Part shown: one piece after another, positions 47,901-62,000 of the stretch
Position numbering within the stretch: the stretch's first letter is position 1
Layout: every line of letters starts with the position of its first letter
Assembly: GCF_014066305.1 (NCBI RefSeq)
Contig: NW_023501065.1
Location: 248,001-312,000, forward strand
Origin: Letharia columbiana
Taxonomy: Eukaryota; Ascomycota; Lecanoromycetes; Lecanorales; Parmeliaceae
Direction of reading: 5' to 3'
DNA: 64,000 bases
Position numbers and translations under genes: made by a program
The notes under the pieces: generated by a model
Seen by the model: only the letters and a program-made list of their open reading frames with translations
Database searches by the model: none
What the model was told of the DNA's origin: nothing

Positions 47901-48639
47901 ATAATATATTATAATACTCTTTTAAATAATAGAGATCTTTTATTCGAGCTTTAATATAAGTAGAATCTTAATTAAGATAAGAGCGTATTCGCTTATATAG
48001 TTAATATATATCTTTTTTTATATAACTTTATAATATCTTAGATAGATTAATATAAATTACTTAAAAAACTCGTCTTAACTCTATAATTAAATTTAAAAAA
48101 AAAATATCTTTTAATAATATCTAAGGTTATATCTTTTATCGCTAATAAATAGATATCTAGAAGATTTAAGTAATTATAGAAATTTAGAATTATTAAAAAA
48201 TTATTTAAAATAGCAGCTAAAGTTATAGTCTATACGACTTTCAAATTATTATTTAAATATAAAAATTTTAATTCTTCTATCGAGAATCTTATTTCTCTAA
48301 TAATTAATTCTTTTTATAAGTATATATTTTTTAATAAAATTATTATCTATAATAGTACTTAGAAAAAGACTTCTTAAATTACTATAATAATTATAGAATT
48401 TCCTAAGATTTAAATAAATTAAAATATTATTATTAATATCCTCGAGAAAGAATAGATATTAATTCTCTTAAAATTAGAAGTTAATTTTAAGTTATCTAGA
48501 GTATATCCGCTTAATTAAAAAAATCGTAAAGCTATCGATAAAATATTTAATAAGTTATATAAATAAAAGAAAATAATATAATCAAATTAATTTATAAAAT
48601 ATAATTATTTATATTTTATAATTTAATATAATACTTCTT

Positions 48640-49400
48640 TTAATAGAAAAAAACGCGTTATTATTAATATTAGAGGCTTAAATAAAATTATAAAATCTAA
48701 TAGCTATTTTATATTACTATAATTAGATATTATTAACTTTATAATTAAATATCGATATATTTTAATAATTAACGCTATTAATTAATTTTATTAATTTCTT
48801 ATAAAAATTCTTAATCGATATAAGTTTATAATAGTATTTTATTATAAATAAGAGTAATTAAATATAATTTTAATAGATTATAAAGAATTATTACTATATA
48901 TATAACGCTAGATTAATAAAATACTAAAATCTTTATAAGATTTCGCTAAAGTATATATTAATAATTATTTTTTTTTATACCTTAGCGAAGTACCTCGATT
49001 ATCTATAAAAATTATTTATACTTTTTTAATAGCGTCGAGTTAATTTTAATTTTAAAAAATTCTTTCTAAGAATATCTATTTATAATACTTCTTAGTTAAT
49101 ATATAAATAGTTTAGAAATATTTATTTTAATTGAAAAAATCTAAGCTATAAAGACGCTTAGTTTTTCGTAAAGTCTTTAAAATTTTAAGATTTACTTAAA
49201 TTTAATAGAATAATTATATTTATTAACATATCGTTATATCTAAATCTTAAAGTTATTATAAGAATAAAAAATTTAACTTATTTAAAATTTATTAATAAAA
49301 AAAAGATAGTTAAGTTAGCGACTTAATAAGAAAATAATAATTAATAAGATTATAAATCGAGAATTTTATAGAAATAGAAATCTAGTTATATTAAGAGCTT
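48640..49400 (+). pseudogene. Gypsy reverse transcriptase, RIP-decayed
   Basis: Translation reads RVIINIRGLNKITKSNSYF near 48,655-48,715 and then DFAKVYINN, with YVDD decayed to YINN at 48,954-48,965, and continues to a LYLSEVPRLSI segment. Spacing between these motifs fits RT. Stops and the missing aspartates make it dead. Confidence 0.85.
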
Positions 49401-49640
49401 TAGAAGGCGTTTAATAGTCTAATTTTTCTTATATATTACGATTAAAGTTATTATCTTTATATCGATATTAATAACTCTAAAAGCTAAAGCTTTATAATAA
49501 TAATTTATTATATTAAAAGAGATTTAAATCTTAATAAGAATATAATTATAATAAGAATATCGATATAGCTAATTATATTTCTAAGTAAACTTCTTAATAA
49601 GATCAAAAAAAACTATTAATCTATAAAACTCGAAATCGTT

Positions 49641-49830
49641 AAAATTACCTTATAGGGGCCGATAGTACGAAAGACGATATATCTATATATAGTTCATATA
49701 GCGTAGATAACTCATTTTTTAAACCTATCGTCCCCACTATCCAGTTATAACAGGCATTTCCTCGGCTAGTTAATAGACTATTTTAGGTAATATATATTTC
49801 TACGACCAGAGAGTTGAATTAGCTATTTCT
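49641..49830. other. Less mutated island
   Basis: It keeps CA, TG and CC sites (for example cctatcgtccccactatcca and tttcctcggctagtt). It lies at the broken end of the gypsy relic and may be a fragment of another repeat. No gene seen. Confidence 0.35.
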
Positions 49831-49946
49831 ATAAACCTTCTATTAAGATAAATAATTCGTCTTAAATAACTCTTCGTTTTATTTAACTATTTAATTTATA
49901 AAACTCTATATTCGATTAATAGTTATCGATCTATCGAGTGATATTT

Positions 49947-50012
49947 AAAAATCTATTAAAAATCTATTAAAGATCTATTAGAGATTTATTAGAGATCTAT
50001 TAAAGATCTTTA
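49947..50012 (+). repeat. 11-bp tandem repeat atctattaaag
   Basis: About 5.5 units, with variants atttattagag and atctattagag that differ by transitions. Confidence 0.8.
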
Positions 50013-53000
50013 AATTCTATCTCCGCAGATATCGAATTATTTAAATTAAATACCACTTTTATTTTATATAATAAATCGAATCTAGTCGATATTAATTTAT
50101 ATATATATTTTATATATTAATAATTATTATTATTTATAAAATATATTATATAGATAAAAGTAATTACCCTCTTTATATCCCTCTAATCTTATTTATTTTA
50201 TTCTTCTATACGCTTTATACTCTTTATTTAATTTTTAACTATTATAAATTAATTAGTAATTTTTTATTAATAGAATACTTATAGAGTAATATATTAGAAT
50301 TAAAAAGTAATATATATCTAATAATATTTATATATTTTTTATATCTATTAGATTAAGTAGTTAGTAATATTAAAGTATATATAATAAAAATATAAATAAA
50401 TTATATATTTTAGTTATATTATATTATCTATATTAGATAAAATTTTATTTATAATTTAATTATATTATAATTAATATATCTCTTCTATTTATAATATTAA
50501 TTTACTATATATTAAAAGACTCTTTAAACTTTAAATAAAAGAGCGCTGAGAATAAAAGGATAAAAAGGAATATATAATAGAAATATAATATTATTAGATA
50601 AATAATATACTAGAGAGAAAGTTAATCTAGGAGATAATTTATTAGCTTAATTCTCGCTAATAATATAAAAAAATATTTACTTTTAAGTAGATAAAAAAGA
50701 GAAAAAAAGTTAATCTATTTATAATACGAGATTAGTTATTTAGATTATTATATTATATAAATATTTTTAATATATCTATAAATTAAACTTATAAGTTATT
50801 TAATATTATATAAATATTTCTAATATAATTATTAATTATATTAATAAGTTATCTAATCTATAGAATTATAAAAATTATTTATATCTCTTATATCCCCGTT
50901 ATAATCGATTTATCGCTATTATATAATCTAAAATAAAAGATATTTATATATAAATCTATTAATATATTAATATTTATCGTTATAGATATAAGTTATAATA
51001 GCTAATATCTCTAATTATTACTAATTTAAGAGAAATATTAATTTAAATATAATAATAAGTAATATAAAAGTTAAAAATATAAGGATATTATATAGTTATT
51101 AGTAAAATTTAAAAATATTATTATATAAAAGAGCGCTATTAATAAATATAGAGAGAGTATAAAAAAGCGAGAATAAAAGAGATATCTTAAAAATAATTTA
51201 AAAATAACTTATTATATATTAGAGATACCTTATAACTACTTATTATATTTATTTATATAATTAAATTACGAATTAATTATATCTAATTACTATTATTATA
51301 ATATTAAAAAAATAAAAAAAAAGATAATTTATTTTTTTAATATCTTCTATTTTAATCTATATTAGAATTATTATATAATTATAATATTATATAATTTATT
51401 ATCTTTTAATTAGATAGTTTATTTATTCTTAATTCTATTTAATAATATATTATACTTTCTATAAATTTTTAAATAATATTCTTATATCTAAGGATAATTA
51501 GATTAAGAATATTCTTATTAAAATATTAGTATTCTATTTTAAAGAAGCTTTTTTTAAAATAGACTATATAGACTAATAATTTCTACGCTCTAACTATCTT
51601 AAATAAACTCTTTATTACTATTCTTTAGATAATTATTAGAGATAAAATTAGTAGTAAGATAAAGACTAATAAATAGACTTTATAAATAAAATAGAGAATT
51701 AATAATTTAATATTATAACTCTATAAAGATAATCGCTATATTCTAAAGATATTTATATATATATATATCTAGAGAGATAATAAGTTTAATTTATTAATTA
51801 TATAGAGGCGTTAATACTATAATAGCTAGCTTTTTAAAAAAAAGAAATTAGAAAATTATATTATACTCTTTATATATCTAATAGAAAAATTATTTAAAGT
51901 TAACTTTATTCTTATAAGTCTAATATTTTAAATCTACTTCTTTACTAGATTAGCTAGTTTATAGTAGATAAAATAAAAATATAAAATAAAAATATAGAAA
52001 TTTAATAAAGGGCTTATTTATTTATATTATTTAACTTATAATATATTTAATAATAGCACTTAGTAACTCTTATCTCCTTATTATTCTTATTTTTAAGATA
52101 TTCTATTTAAAATAAAGTATTATCTATATTAATAGCTAATTAAAATAATTAAAAATAAAGTATTTAACTCGTATATTAATCTAAAAGTAGATTTATTAAT
52201 TTATATAAATTAAATATTATAGTTATAGTTTAATAAAAGAGTTTAATTATCTTTCTTTAAGCCTCCTTTAATTCTATTATTACGCTCTTTATAATTTATA
52301 TATAGAATATAAGACTTTTTTATATCGATATCTAAAAGTCTAATAATCTATATTATCTTTAATAATTTTTAATAAAAAACTTTAAAAATAAGGTTAAGCT
52401 TTAATTTTTTAAAGTTTTATATTATAATTACTTTAGTAAATAGTCTAATATAATTTTTAAAGAGTTTATATAAGAAGATATTATTAATTTAAACTAAGTC
52501 GAAGTTTCGAATAATAATAAAATCTCTAATATTAAATATAATTCGATATTTAGATATTCTATTATAATTTATTAATAATTATTTATTCTAGATAATAATT
52601 TTTATAGTTATTATTAAATCTATATATATAGATAAATAATAAAAATATAAAAGCTATTAAAGAGAGAAGAGTTAAATATCTTATTAATTTATAAAATTAA
52701 ATTTTTAATATTATTATAATTTATTGCGTTTAGATAAAATAATATTAAGCTCTCTATAGTTTATCTTATAGATATATTATAATAATATTAAAAATAGATT
52801 ATTAAGAATAAGCTAATTAAATTATAAAGATAATCTTAAATTTTTTATAATATATCTATAATCTAGATATTTTAGCGCTAATAACTTTTTATAAACTATA
52901 TCTCTAATAATTATTATCTAAGATTAATATAAATTTTTTTTTTAATATCTAACTTAGAGTAAAGTAATAAATTAATTAAAAGAATAAAGTATTTTAAATA

Positions 53001-56000
53001 TATTCTTATTATCTTTATAATTAATCTAGACTTAATAAATATATATAAATTAATAAAAATAAAGCGTAGAGTTTAATATAAGCTCTCTTTACTAAGTAGA
53101 ATCTTTTTTATATCTTAAAAATTAGTTTAAATTATTACTTCCTTAAAGAATCTTTTTATTAAATTAGTATAAAGATAATAAATAAGAAGAATTCTATATA
53201 TATATCTATATTTATTCTTATTACTAAAAATAATATAATTATTAGAAATAGCGTACTTCGTAATTATATTCTCGTAGTATAGAGTAATATATATATTTAG
53301 GCGTATTATAATATTATAAAATACTATTACTTACTTTATAATATCGCCCTTAATTCTTTTAGAGGCGTCGTCGATAATAATAACACGTTCTAAGGGTATT
53401 AACAGCGGCGTCTAGCTAATAATACTCGAGTTTATATATAATATTTTAATATAATAACTCTAAGAGCTTAATATCTAAAGAATCTAATTATAAATTCTTA
53501 ATTATTTTTTAATAAAATATCTCTATATCTCTATTAAATATTTAAAAAAAATGAATAACTATATAATAGATAAAGTCTTTTTATTACCTTAATAAACTAC
53601 TTTATTTAATATCTCGCTATTATTATATTACTCTTTAAAATATATATATATCGCGATATAAATTTTTTTTTTATTAGATTAAAATAGTTAAAAGAAATAA
53701 TAATTAAGATTTAAAGATTAAGAGTCTTATTAGAAAATATATTTTAAAAAATTTAAATTAAAATATAATATAAATAATTAATATATTATATTAATTATTA
53801 ATATAACGCTATAATATTAATATTTAACTCTATTAAAATTATTATAAAAGAGTTTTTTCTAAATCGATAATTTAAAATTATTAATAAATAATTTATTAAA
53901 AATTAGCTAAATAACGAAGTAATATAAGAAAATAATATATTATTAAAATATAGTCTATTTTTAAATAAGTTATAATCTAATAATAAAGTAAATCTAATAT
54001 CTATTAAGTCTTATTAATTTTCTTTTTCTTAATATAAAAAATATTTTAATCTAGATTTTTCTAAGAAGTAAGTTATTAATAAAGAAAATATTAATTAATA
54101 TATATTAGAGAAGAAGAAAAGAAGAGAGTGAAAGAGAGCTAAGAAGGATAAATAATATAAAAAGAGATAAAGAGTTATAGAGAAATTAAGGCTAAGAGAA
54201 AAAAATCTCTTTTAACTCTATAAATTCTATAAGTAAAATTATTAATTATAAAATTATAATAGATTAATAAAAGAAATAGCTTTTTTATTTTTATTATTCG
54301 AAATATTAATCTTTAAATAAGATTAAATCGATATTATTAACTTTTTTTAATTATTAATAAAGAAGAAGATAAAGAAAACTTAGCTATAGAAGACGAGTTC
54401 GATTTATATCTTATCTTTAATAATAAAAAGCGAGATATCGAGAGAAGTAGCTTTATCGAGTTATATTAAATTAAAACTTAGATTTAAATTAAAGCTCTTA
54501 TATATATTAATATAAAAGAATAAAATAATATTTATTCGACGTAGTAAGAAAGAAAAAGATATCGCTACTTTAATAATATCGATTCTTAAAAATAATAAAT
54601 AGCTTTATTTAAAAATATTATTTAAATTATAAAAAAAAATAAAAAAAATAACTCTAAGATAAATTATAAAAAGATTAAAAAAGATTATAAAGCTTAAAAA
54701 TATAATATTTATAAAATCTTATAATATTAAAGACTAAATAATATATTATTATTCTTTCATAATTATTAAAGAAATTAAAAATTAAAGCTTTTATATTAAT
54801 ATCTTAATTATAAATATTATTAAATATTATATAAAGAGATTTTAAATATATATAATAAATAAGAATTTATTAAATATTATAGATTTTTATCTTCTAGCTA
54901 TATAGATAATAGAGATAAAAAACTTTAAAAATCTAAAATTTTAATTAATATATTAGAAGTTTAGAGGCGTTATAAGTAATAAGATTATAATTATTTTTAA
55001 AAAAAGTTTTAAAATATATAGCTTCGAGTTTATAATTAAATAATTAAGATTAAAATATAATAAAGCGTTTAATATTAGATTTAGACTAATAAATTTAATT
55101 AAAATATATAATATTTATATAAAAAAAATTTAATAATTAAATATAAGAAATTATAGATATTAAAACTTATAAATATTATAAAGTTTTTTTTTATAAAGAA
55201 TAGATTTACTATATTATAATTATAGCTATATATAAGATATAAATAATTTTACTTAATATTTATTTAATTCTAAATCTAGATTATTTTAGAAAAATATATA
55301 ATATAATATAGAATTATAAGATTAATATTCTATTACTTTAAGAGATAAATCTATTTAATAAAATTATAAAATATTATAAAAGATTATTTCTATAAATAGC
55401 TATTATAATTTATTAAGTCGAAAAAAATAAAGTCGCTATTATTATAAATACTAAATTTATAAAATAATAGAGAAATAAGAATTTAAATTATATTCTTTAT
55501 AAAGGAAGTAATAAAAGAATTTTAATTTATAAAGTTAAATATAAAAAATATATATTTATAATAATATTAATATATATCTTAATTAAAGAGATTATAAGAT
55601 TATTATAATTAAAAGTAAATATAAAAGCGCTTAAATAAATATTATTACGAATACTCTATAACGTAATAAAGAGAAATTAGAATTTTATATTAATCGCTAT
55701 AAATAAAGTTTTTATAATTTCTTCACCGCCTTTATAGCTATAAATATTATTTAAATTATTATTAAAGCTTAAAGAAGATAAAATATATTATTTAATAAAC
55801 GATTAAAGAATTCGAAATTTAAATTTTAAAGTCTTTATATATTTCTTAGATAATAGAACTCTAATTTTTAGAATTAATTAAATTTATATTTAGAATAATT
55901 AGATAAAAGAGTTAAAGAATTAAAAGATAGCGTTTAATAAATTATTTATTAATTATAAAATTACGATAATTATAATAAGAATAATTTTTATAATTACTCG

Positions 56001-59000
56001 AGAATTTAAACGATAAAAATTATTATCTTTACTTCTATAAAGAAATTAAATATAAATCTTATATTTAGAAATATTATAAATACTCTTAGAGAAAAACTTA
56101 ATAAAAGAATAAATAATTTATAAGATATTAATAGTATAATTTATAAAACGTATTATAAAGAATAATTATAAGATAAATTAGAAAGTTAAGTATAATTTAT
56201 AACGTAATTATCTATAATTATAGAAGAAAAGATATCTTAAATTACTAAATTTTAAATTAGAGAAAAGAATAATAATTATTAAAACGCGTAAGAAATAACT
56301 TATAGATATATATAATTAATTCTATTTCTATAATACTATAATTAAATATCTTATTTTTAATAAGAAGTTAATAAAATAGTTTTTTATAAAAGCTAGATAT
56401 ATAAATTATAGCTTTATTAAGACTTTAAAAAATAATTAAAAAGAGATATATATAAATTTAAAAGATATTTTTAAAGTAGTAATAAATTATTATTAAAATC
56501 TTTATAATATAAAAACTTTAAATAAAAGAGTTTAAAATAAAATTTTATAATATATAATAGATTAGATGAGCTCGATAAATACTATTAAAATAAAAAACTC
56601 TATTAAAACTTAAGAAATATAAATCGCTATTTATTAAATATTCTTAGAAATCTTATTAGATAAAAACGACTTTTCGAGCGAGTTTTATAAAATTATTATA
56701 AAGTATAAAAAGAAGAAAAAAGAGAAAATCTCGACTATTATTATATAATTAATCTTTTTTTATAATTAGATATAGCGAAAGTAGAAACTTTTAAAATATT
56801 AAATAAATAAGATTCTTATTATTTTTTTTAAAAATAAAGATAAATAAATCGATATTAAAAACTATCGCTCTCTATTTATTATAAATATAAATTATAAGAT
56901 CTTTATAGATATTTTAATATAATATTTAATAAAAGCTTTAAGCGAGATAATTAATAAATAATAATTAGTTTTTTTATTAAAGAGATTTATAAATAATAAT
57001 ATTAAAATAATTTAATATCTAATAGTTAAGTATAAATTTATTAAAAAGCTATTATAGAAGTAAGAGAAAATCGCTATTCTCTTTCTCGACTAGAAAAAAA
57101 TATATAATTAAATTAATTATAAGTTTTTTCTAGCGATTCTAAAAGAATTAGATATATTTAAAAAATTTATTATTTAAATATAACTTATCTATAAAAAAAT
57201 TTAGGTTAAAATTTATATTAATAATTATATTAAAAAAAAAATTATAATATAAAGTAGTATAAAATAAAGGGATTTTTCTAAGTTATCCCTTATTTATAGC
57301 TATAATTAAAAATTTAATTTAATATATTATTTATAATTCTTAAATTTTAAAAATATAAGTAAAAAATAGAATATTAAAAATAATAATATATATTAATAAT
57401 ATTATAATCGTTATATAATTTTAAGAAGAGATAGATATTATAATAGTAGTTTTAAAAGTTTATTATATTATAATTAACGCGAGAATTAATTAAGATAAGT
57501 TATATATATTTATATATAAAAATATCACTTATATTTATATTATCGATATAAAGAAAATTTTTCTTAATAATTTTTATAAATATCTAGAAATATTAATTAA
57601 GATAAATATTAATTATTAATTAAATAATTTTTAAATTAAAATTCTATAAAAGATTAAAGAATTAATATAAAATTAATTATAATTTTATCTATCTCTTAAA
57701 AATAAAGTAATAATTAAAATTATCTTTATAATATCCCTTTTTAAATTTATTTTATAATTTTTATATATATTTTTAATAATACGTAATAAATTAAAAAAGA
57801 AGTATTATAAGTTAATATAGAATAATAAAGTTCGAGATATTATTCGCGATCTCTATATTTATTATTAAATAAAAGAGAGTAAAGTCGAAGTAATTAATCT
57901 ATAAGCTATTATTAATAAAAGCGTTATAACTATAATTAATAGAGTAATTAACTCTCTTAAATTAATATAAATTATTCTAATTAAAAATATTCTAGCGTTA
58001 TATATTTAAAGTTTTTTATATATTTTAGCGTTTATTAATTTTTAAATAACTCGATTCTTTAATTAGTTTAATTATATTTCGAAGTTAATATAAGTTATCT
58101 AATAATAATAAAAAAAGATATCTATATAAATTCTTTAAATTAAATTCTTTCTAATTATTATAAAACTATTAATAATATTAATATTTTATTATTTATTATT
58201 AAAGAAAATTAGTTTAAAAAATATAAAAAAGTTTAACTTTAAGATTTAATAAGCTTTATAAAATAGAGATATTAGAGTCTTAGAAGATATATAAAATTTA
58301 ATATATACGATTTTAATAATTCTAATTAAAATAATATATAGTAAGTATTTTTTTTAGATTAATTATACTATTAATAAATTAATTCTTAATATTATTTTAT
58401 TAAATTAGCGTTTATTACTCTCGTCTTTATATATATAAAGATTAAATATACTTTAATAGAAATACTTTATAGAGATTAATAATTATTTTATTCTTTTATT
58501 AAAAATTAATTTTTAATAAATTTATTTTATAATCTTAGATAAGAGATTAAAAGCTATTAATTTTAGCGATAAAATTAAAAACTCTATTTTTATCTATTAG
58601 CGTTATTATAAATTAAGAGTCTTAACGAATAAAATATAAGTTATAATTTATAATAAGTTTAAAATATTATATATAGAGAATCTTTTTTAATAATTATTCT
58701 ATAAGAAGATTTAATTAGAAATTAATTTTATTTAGATATTAATATAATAATAATTATACTCTATTTATAATATTAATTAATCTTTATTTTATATATAAAT
58801 TAAATATATAATATTAAAAGCGATATAAAAAGAGTTTTTTATTATTTTAGATTAATTAACCTCTAACTCGATATTTAAAATAAGAATTATTAATAAGATA
58901 ATCGCTTTTATAATATTTAATCTTAATCTAAAAGATATTAATAAAAGATAATAAAATATTCTCTATTAGATTACTATTTAATTTTTATAAAAATATTATT

Positions 59001-62000
59001 TATTATATAGTTTTAGCGATTTAATTATATACTAGTCTCTAGATATTATCTAAAATTATTATTAAATTTTAATTTAAAAGTAAATTCTTATAAATCGAGT
59101 TTTATATCTTTATAAGAGATATTAAATTAAAAAATATAATATATAAATATTTAAAAATCTTTAAAAAGAGCTTTTTAATTAAATAAAGATTTATAAGAGC
59201 TTTATTTATATAATATCTTATTTTTTTATAATAATAAATTAGATTAAGCGTAGAATAGTAGAGATAATTAAAAAGTCGAATAATATTATAGAGAATTAGA
59301 ATATAAATATTAGTGATATTAGCGATTAAAATAAGTTAATAAATCTAAATCTATTATTTAAATAATTTTCTAATTTTTTATTTATACTCTTTTATCTCTA
59401 ATTTATTTAATTTAGCGTTAATTTAATAGAGTTACTTAATATAGTCTCTCTTTATAAAAACCTTTACGCGATATTTTATATATATTCAAGCGCGAGTAAT
59501 TTATAAGTTTAAATTCCTATAGATTTCTAGATAAGATATCTTTATTAAGGCGGCTATCTCAGCTAAATAGCCGAATAAAATAAATAACTTTTAAATCAAA
59601 TATCGCCTTTAATCTTAAAAGTCTTTACTAAATATTTATATTCTAAATAACTTAAGTACTATAAATCGCTATTTTTAAATATACTTTTTATTTCGAAATT
59701 ATTATCTAAAAAATTAATTAATATTATTTATTTAAAGAAAATAAGATAATTATCGCGTTTAAAGTCTTTAAAATAAGTAAAAATAATATATTAATAAAGT
59801 TTTTAAAATATCTTTTTTAATTATAATAATAGCGATATTATATTCTATTAATTTATTTAATTTATATTCTATATTAAAATTATAATATTACTTTTAATTA
59901 TAATAGCGTAATATATAATAATTAAATTAACGCTATTAAAATTTAATATTAAAGATATTATTATTTTTATAATTTTTAAATATATAGAATTAATTAATTT
60001 AAATTATAGTTAGATTTATAAAAATAGAGATATAATAATTAAAAATTTATTATATTTTTATATTTAAAAATTAATAAAATAATATTTAAATAATTCTAAA
60101 TAATTTTAATTAGATAAAAAGAAAAATTATTAAAATTTAATATAATAAATATTAATATTAGCGTTAATAAGTATAATAATAAATAATATATATTATACTT
60201 ATTTAATAATTTTAATATATTTTAAATATATTATATTTTTAAATTAATTATATATAATATTTAAAGATAATATAATAATAATTAATAAAGTCTACTTAGC
60301 TTTTATTTTTATATTTTAAAATTTTTTTAATATTATTTATAAATATATTATCTTTAATTCGTTTATATAAAATCTAATAATAATAATAAGTATTAAATAT
60401 AATATTAAAAGTTAAATTCGCTTTTTACTTCTTTATAATTAGATATTTTAAATATTTTTTATTAATAATTAAAGATATAAAGCTAGAATTCTTCTATTAC
60501 TATTTTATATCTTTTATAAAAATTATAATATAAATATATATAAACGTATTTATATTATTAAGATTAATTTTAATATTATAATTTAAAATTATTAATTTAA
60601 ATTCTAGAATCTTAATTATATTTTTAAAGTTATTAATATATAAATTAAGTATTAAAAATAATATATTAATTTTTTATTTTCTCTTTTATTAATTTAGGCT
60701 AGCGATTATAATATAAACTTCTATTAAAAATTAATATATATTTTAATATAAATTAAATATATTAATAAAGATAAAAAGAGAAATTAAAAGATATAGAGAT
60801 ATAGTAAAGCTAGCTAGATATATACGACTATATATATTTAACTTTAATACTTTATAAATAAATATAAAAAATTATAATAAATAAATACTTTTATTATTAA
60901 ATTTAAAGATTTAATATATTATAAATCTTATTAATATATTAATATATTAATATATTTTTATTTAATCTAATATCTAATCTCTTATAGCGATAATTAAAAT
61001 ATATATTAATTTCTTTAATATAAACTTATTCTTAATTTAAATAAAGAGTTTTTTATTTTAAAAAAAATAATTCTTTAACTATTAAATACGTCGATATTAA
61101 AAAATCTAATTTTTTTAATTTAAAAGCGCTTATAATATAAAGTAGATTTATAAGAATTCTAATTTAATTAATTATTTCTTTAATAATTATTTTATTTTTA
61201 TTAATTATAATAATATAAGCTATATAATATTTATAACTATGTTAATAAAAATAATTTTTTTTCTTATAATAATAGTAGATAATATTAAAAAGAAAGATTA
61301 AAGTTTAATTAAAATAGAATATATATTCTTTTAAATAAGATTTAATAAAAGAAGTCTATATTAAAAAGTAATAAAGCTTAAAAAATTAATTAATAAAATA
61401 TATTATCCTTATATAAAATCTTAATATAAAATTTAATTAATAAAAGTATAGTCTTAAATAGCTTAATAGAATTAAAGAAATATATTATACTCTTTATAAC
61501 TTAGATTTTCTTTTATTTACTTTATATCGAGAGCTATTTTTATATTATATTAATTTTTTAATATTATAGCTATATTAATAATAATTATATATTAATATAT
61601 TTTTTAAAAATTATAATAAAATAAGAAAGATTTTTAAATATTTATAAATTCTTAAAAAGATTAAATATCTTTAATAAACTTTAATAATTTTATTAAGTAA
61701 TATTAGATATCTTATATTATAAATTTAATATTATTAAAAATATCTTTATCTTTTAGCTAGCTCGCTTATATAATACTTCTTTTAATAAATTTATTATTAA
61801 AAAATAATATAAAAATAATAATATATTTTTATTAAAAGATATAATAAATTTATCTTAAATTAATTTATCGAAATTATTTAAAAAAAATTATTAAGAAGAT
61901 TTAAGAGATAAGGGGAGACTAGATAGCGTATTAATAGAGATCTTTAAAAATAAAAAAATAAAATTATTAATTAAAGCTTCGTAGATAAGATCTTTTACTT

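Larger units (their letters stand above)
45443..49640 (+). mobile_element. Ty3/gypsy relic, third copy, 3'-truncated
   Basis: Plus strand: gag-like region (about 46,030-46,560), protease-like region (about 47,400-47,900), and RT (about 48,640-49,400). The element starts beside the right end of composite element 2 and stops near 49,640, before any integrase. No LTRs were found. This pol type resembles the 17.9-23.85 kb relic more than the 5.6 kb relic, because its RT also has a DIRGLN motif. Confidence 0.75.
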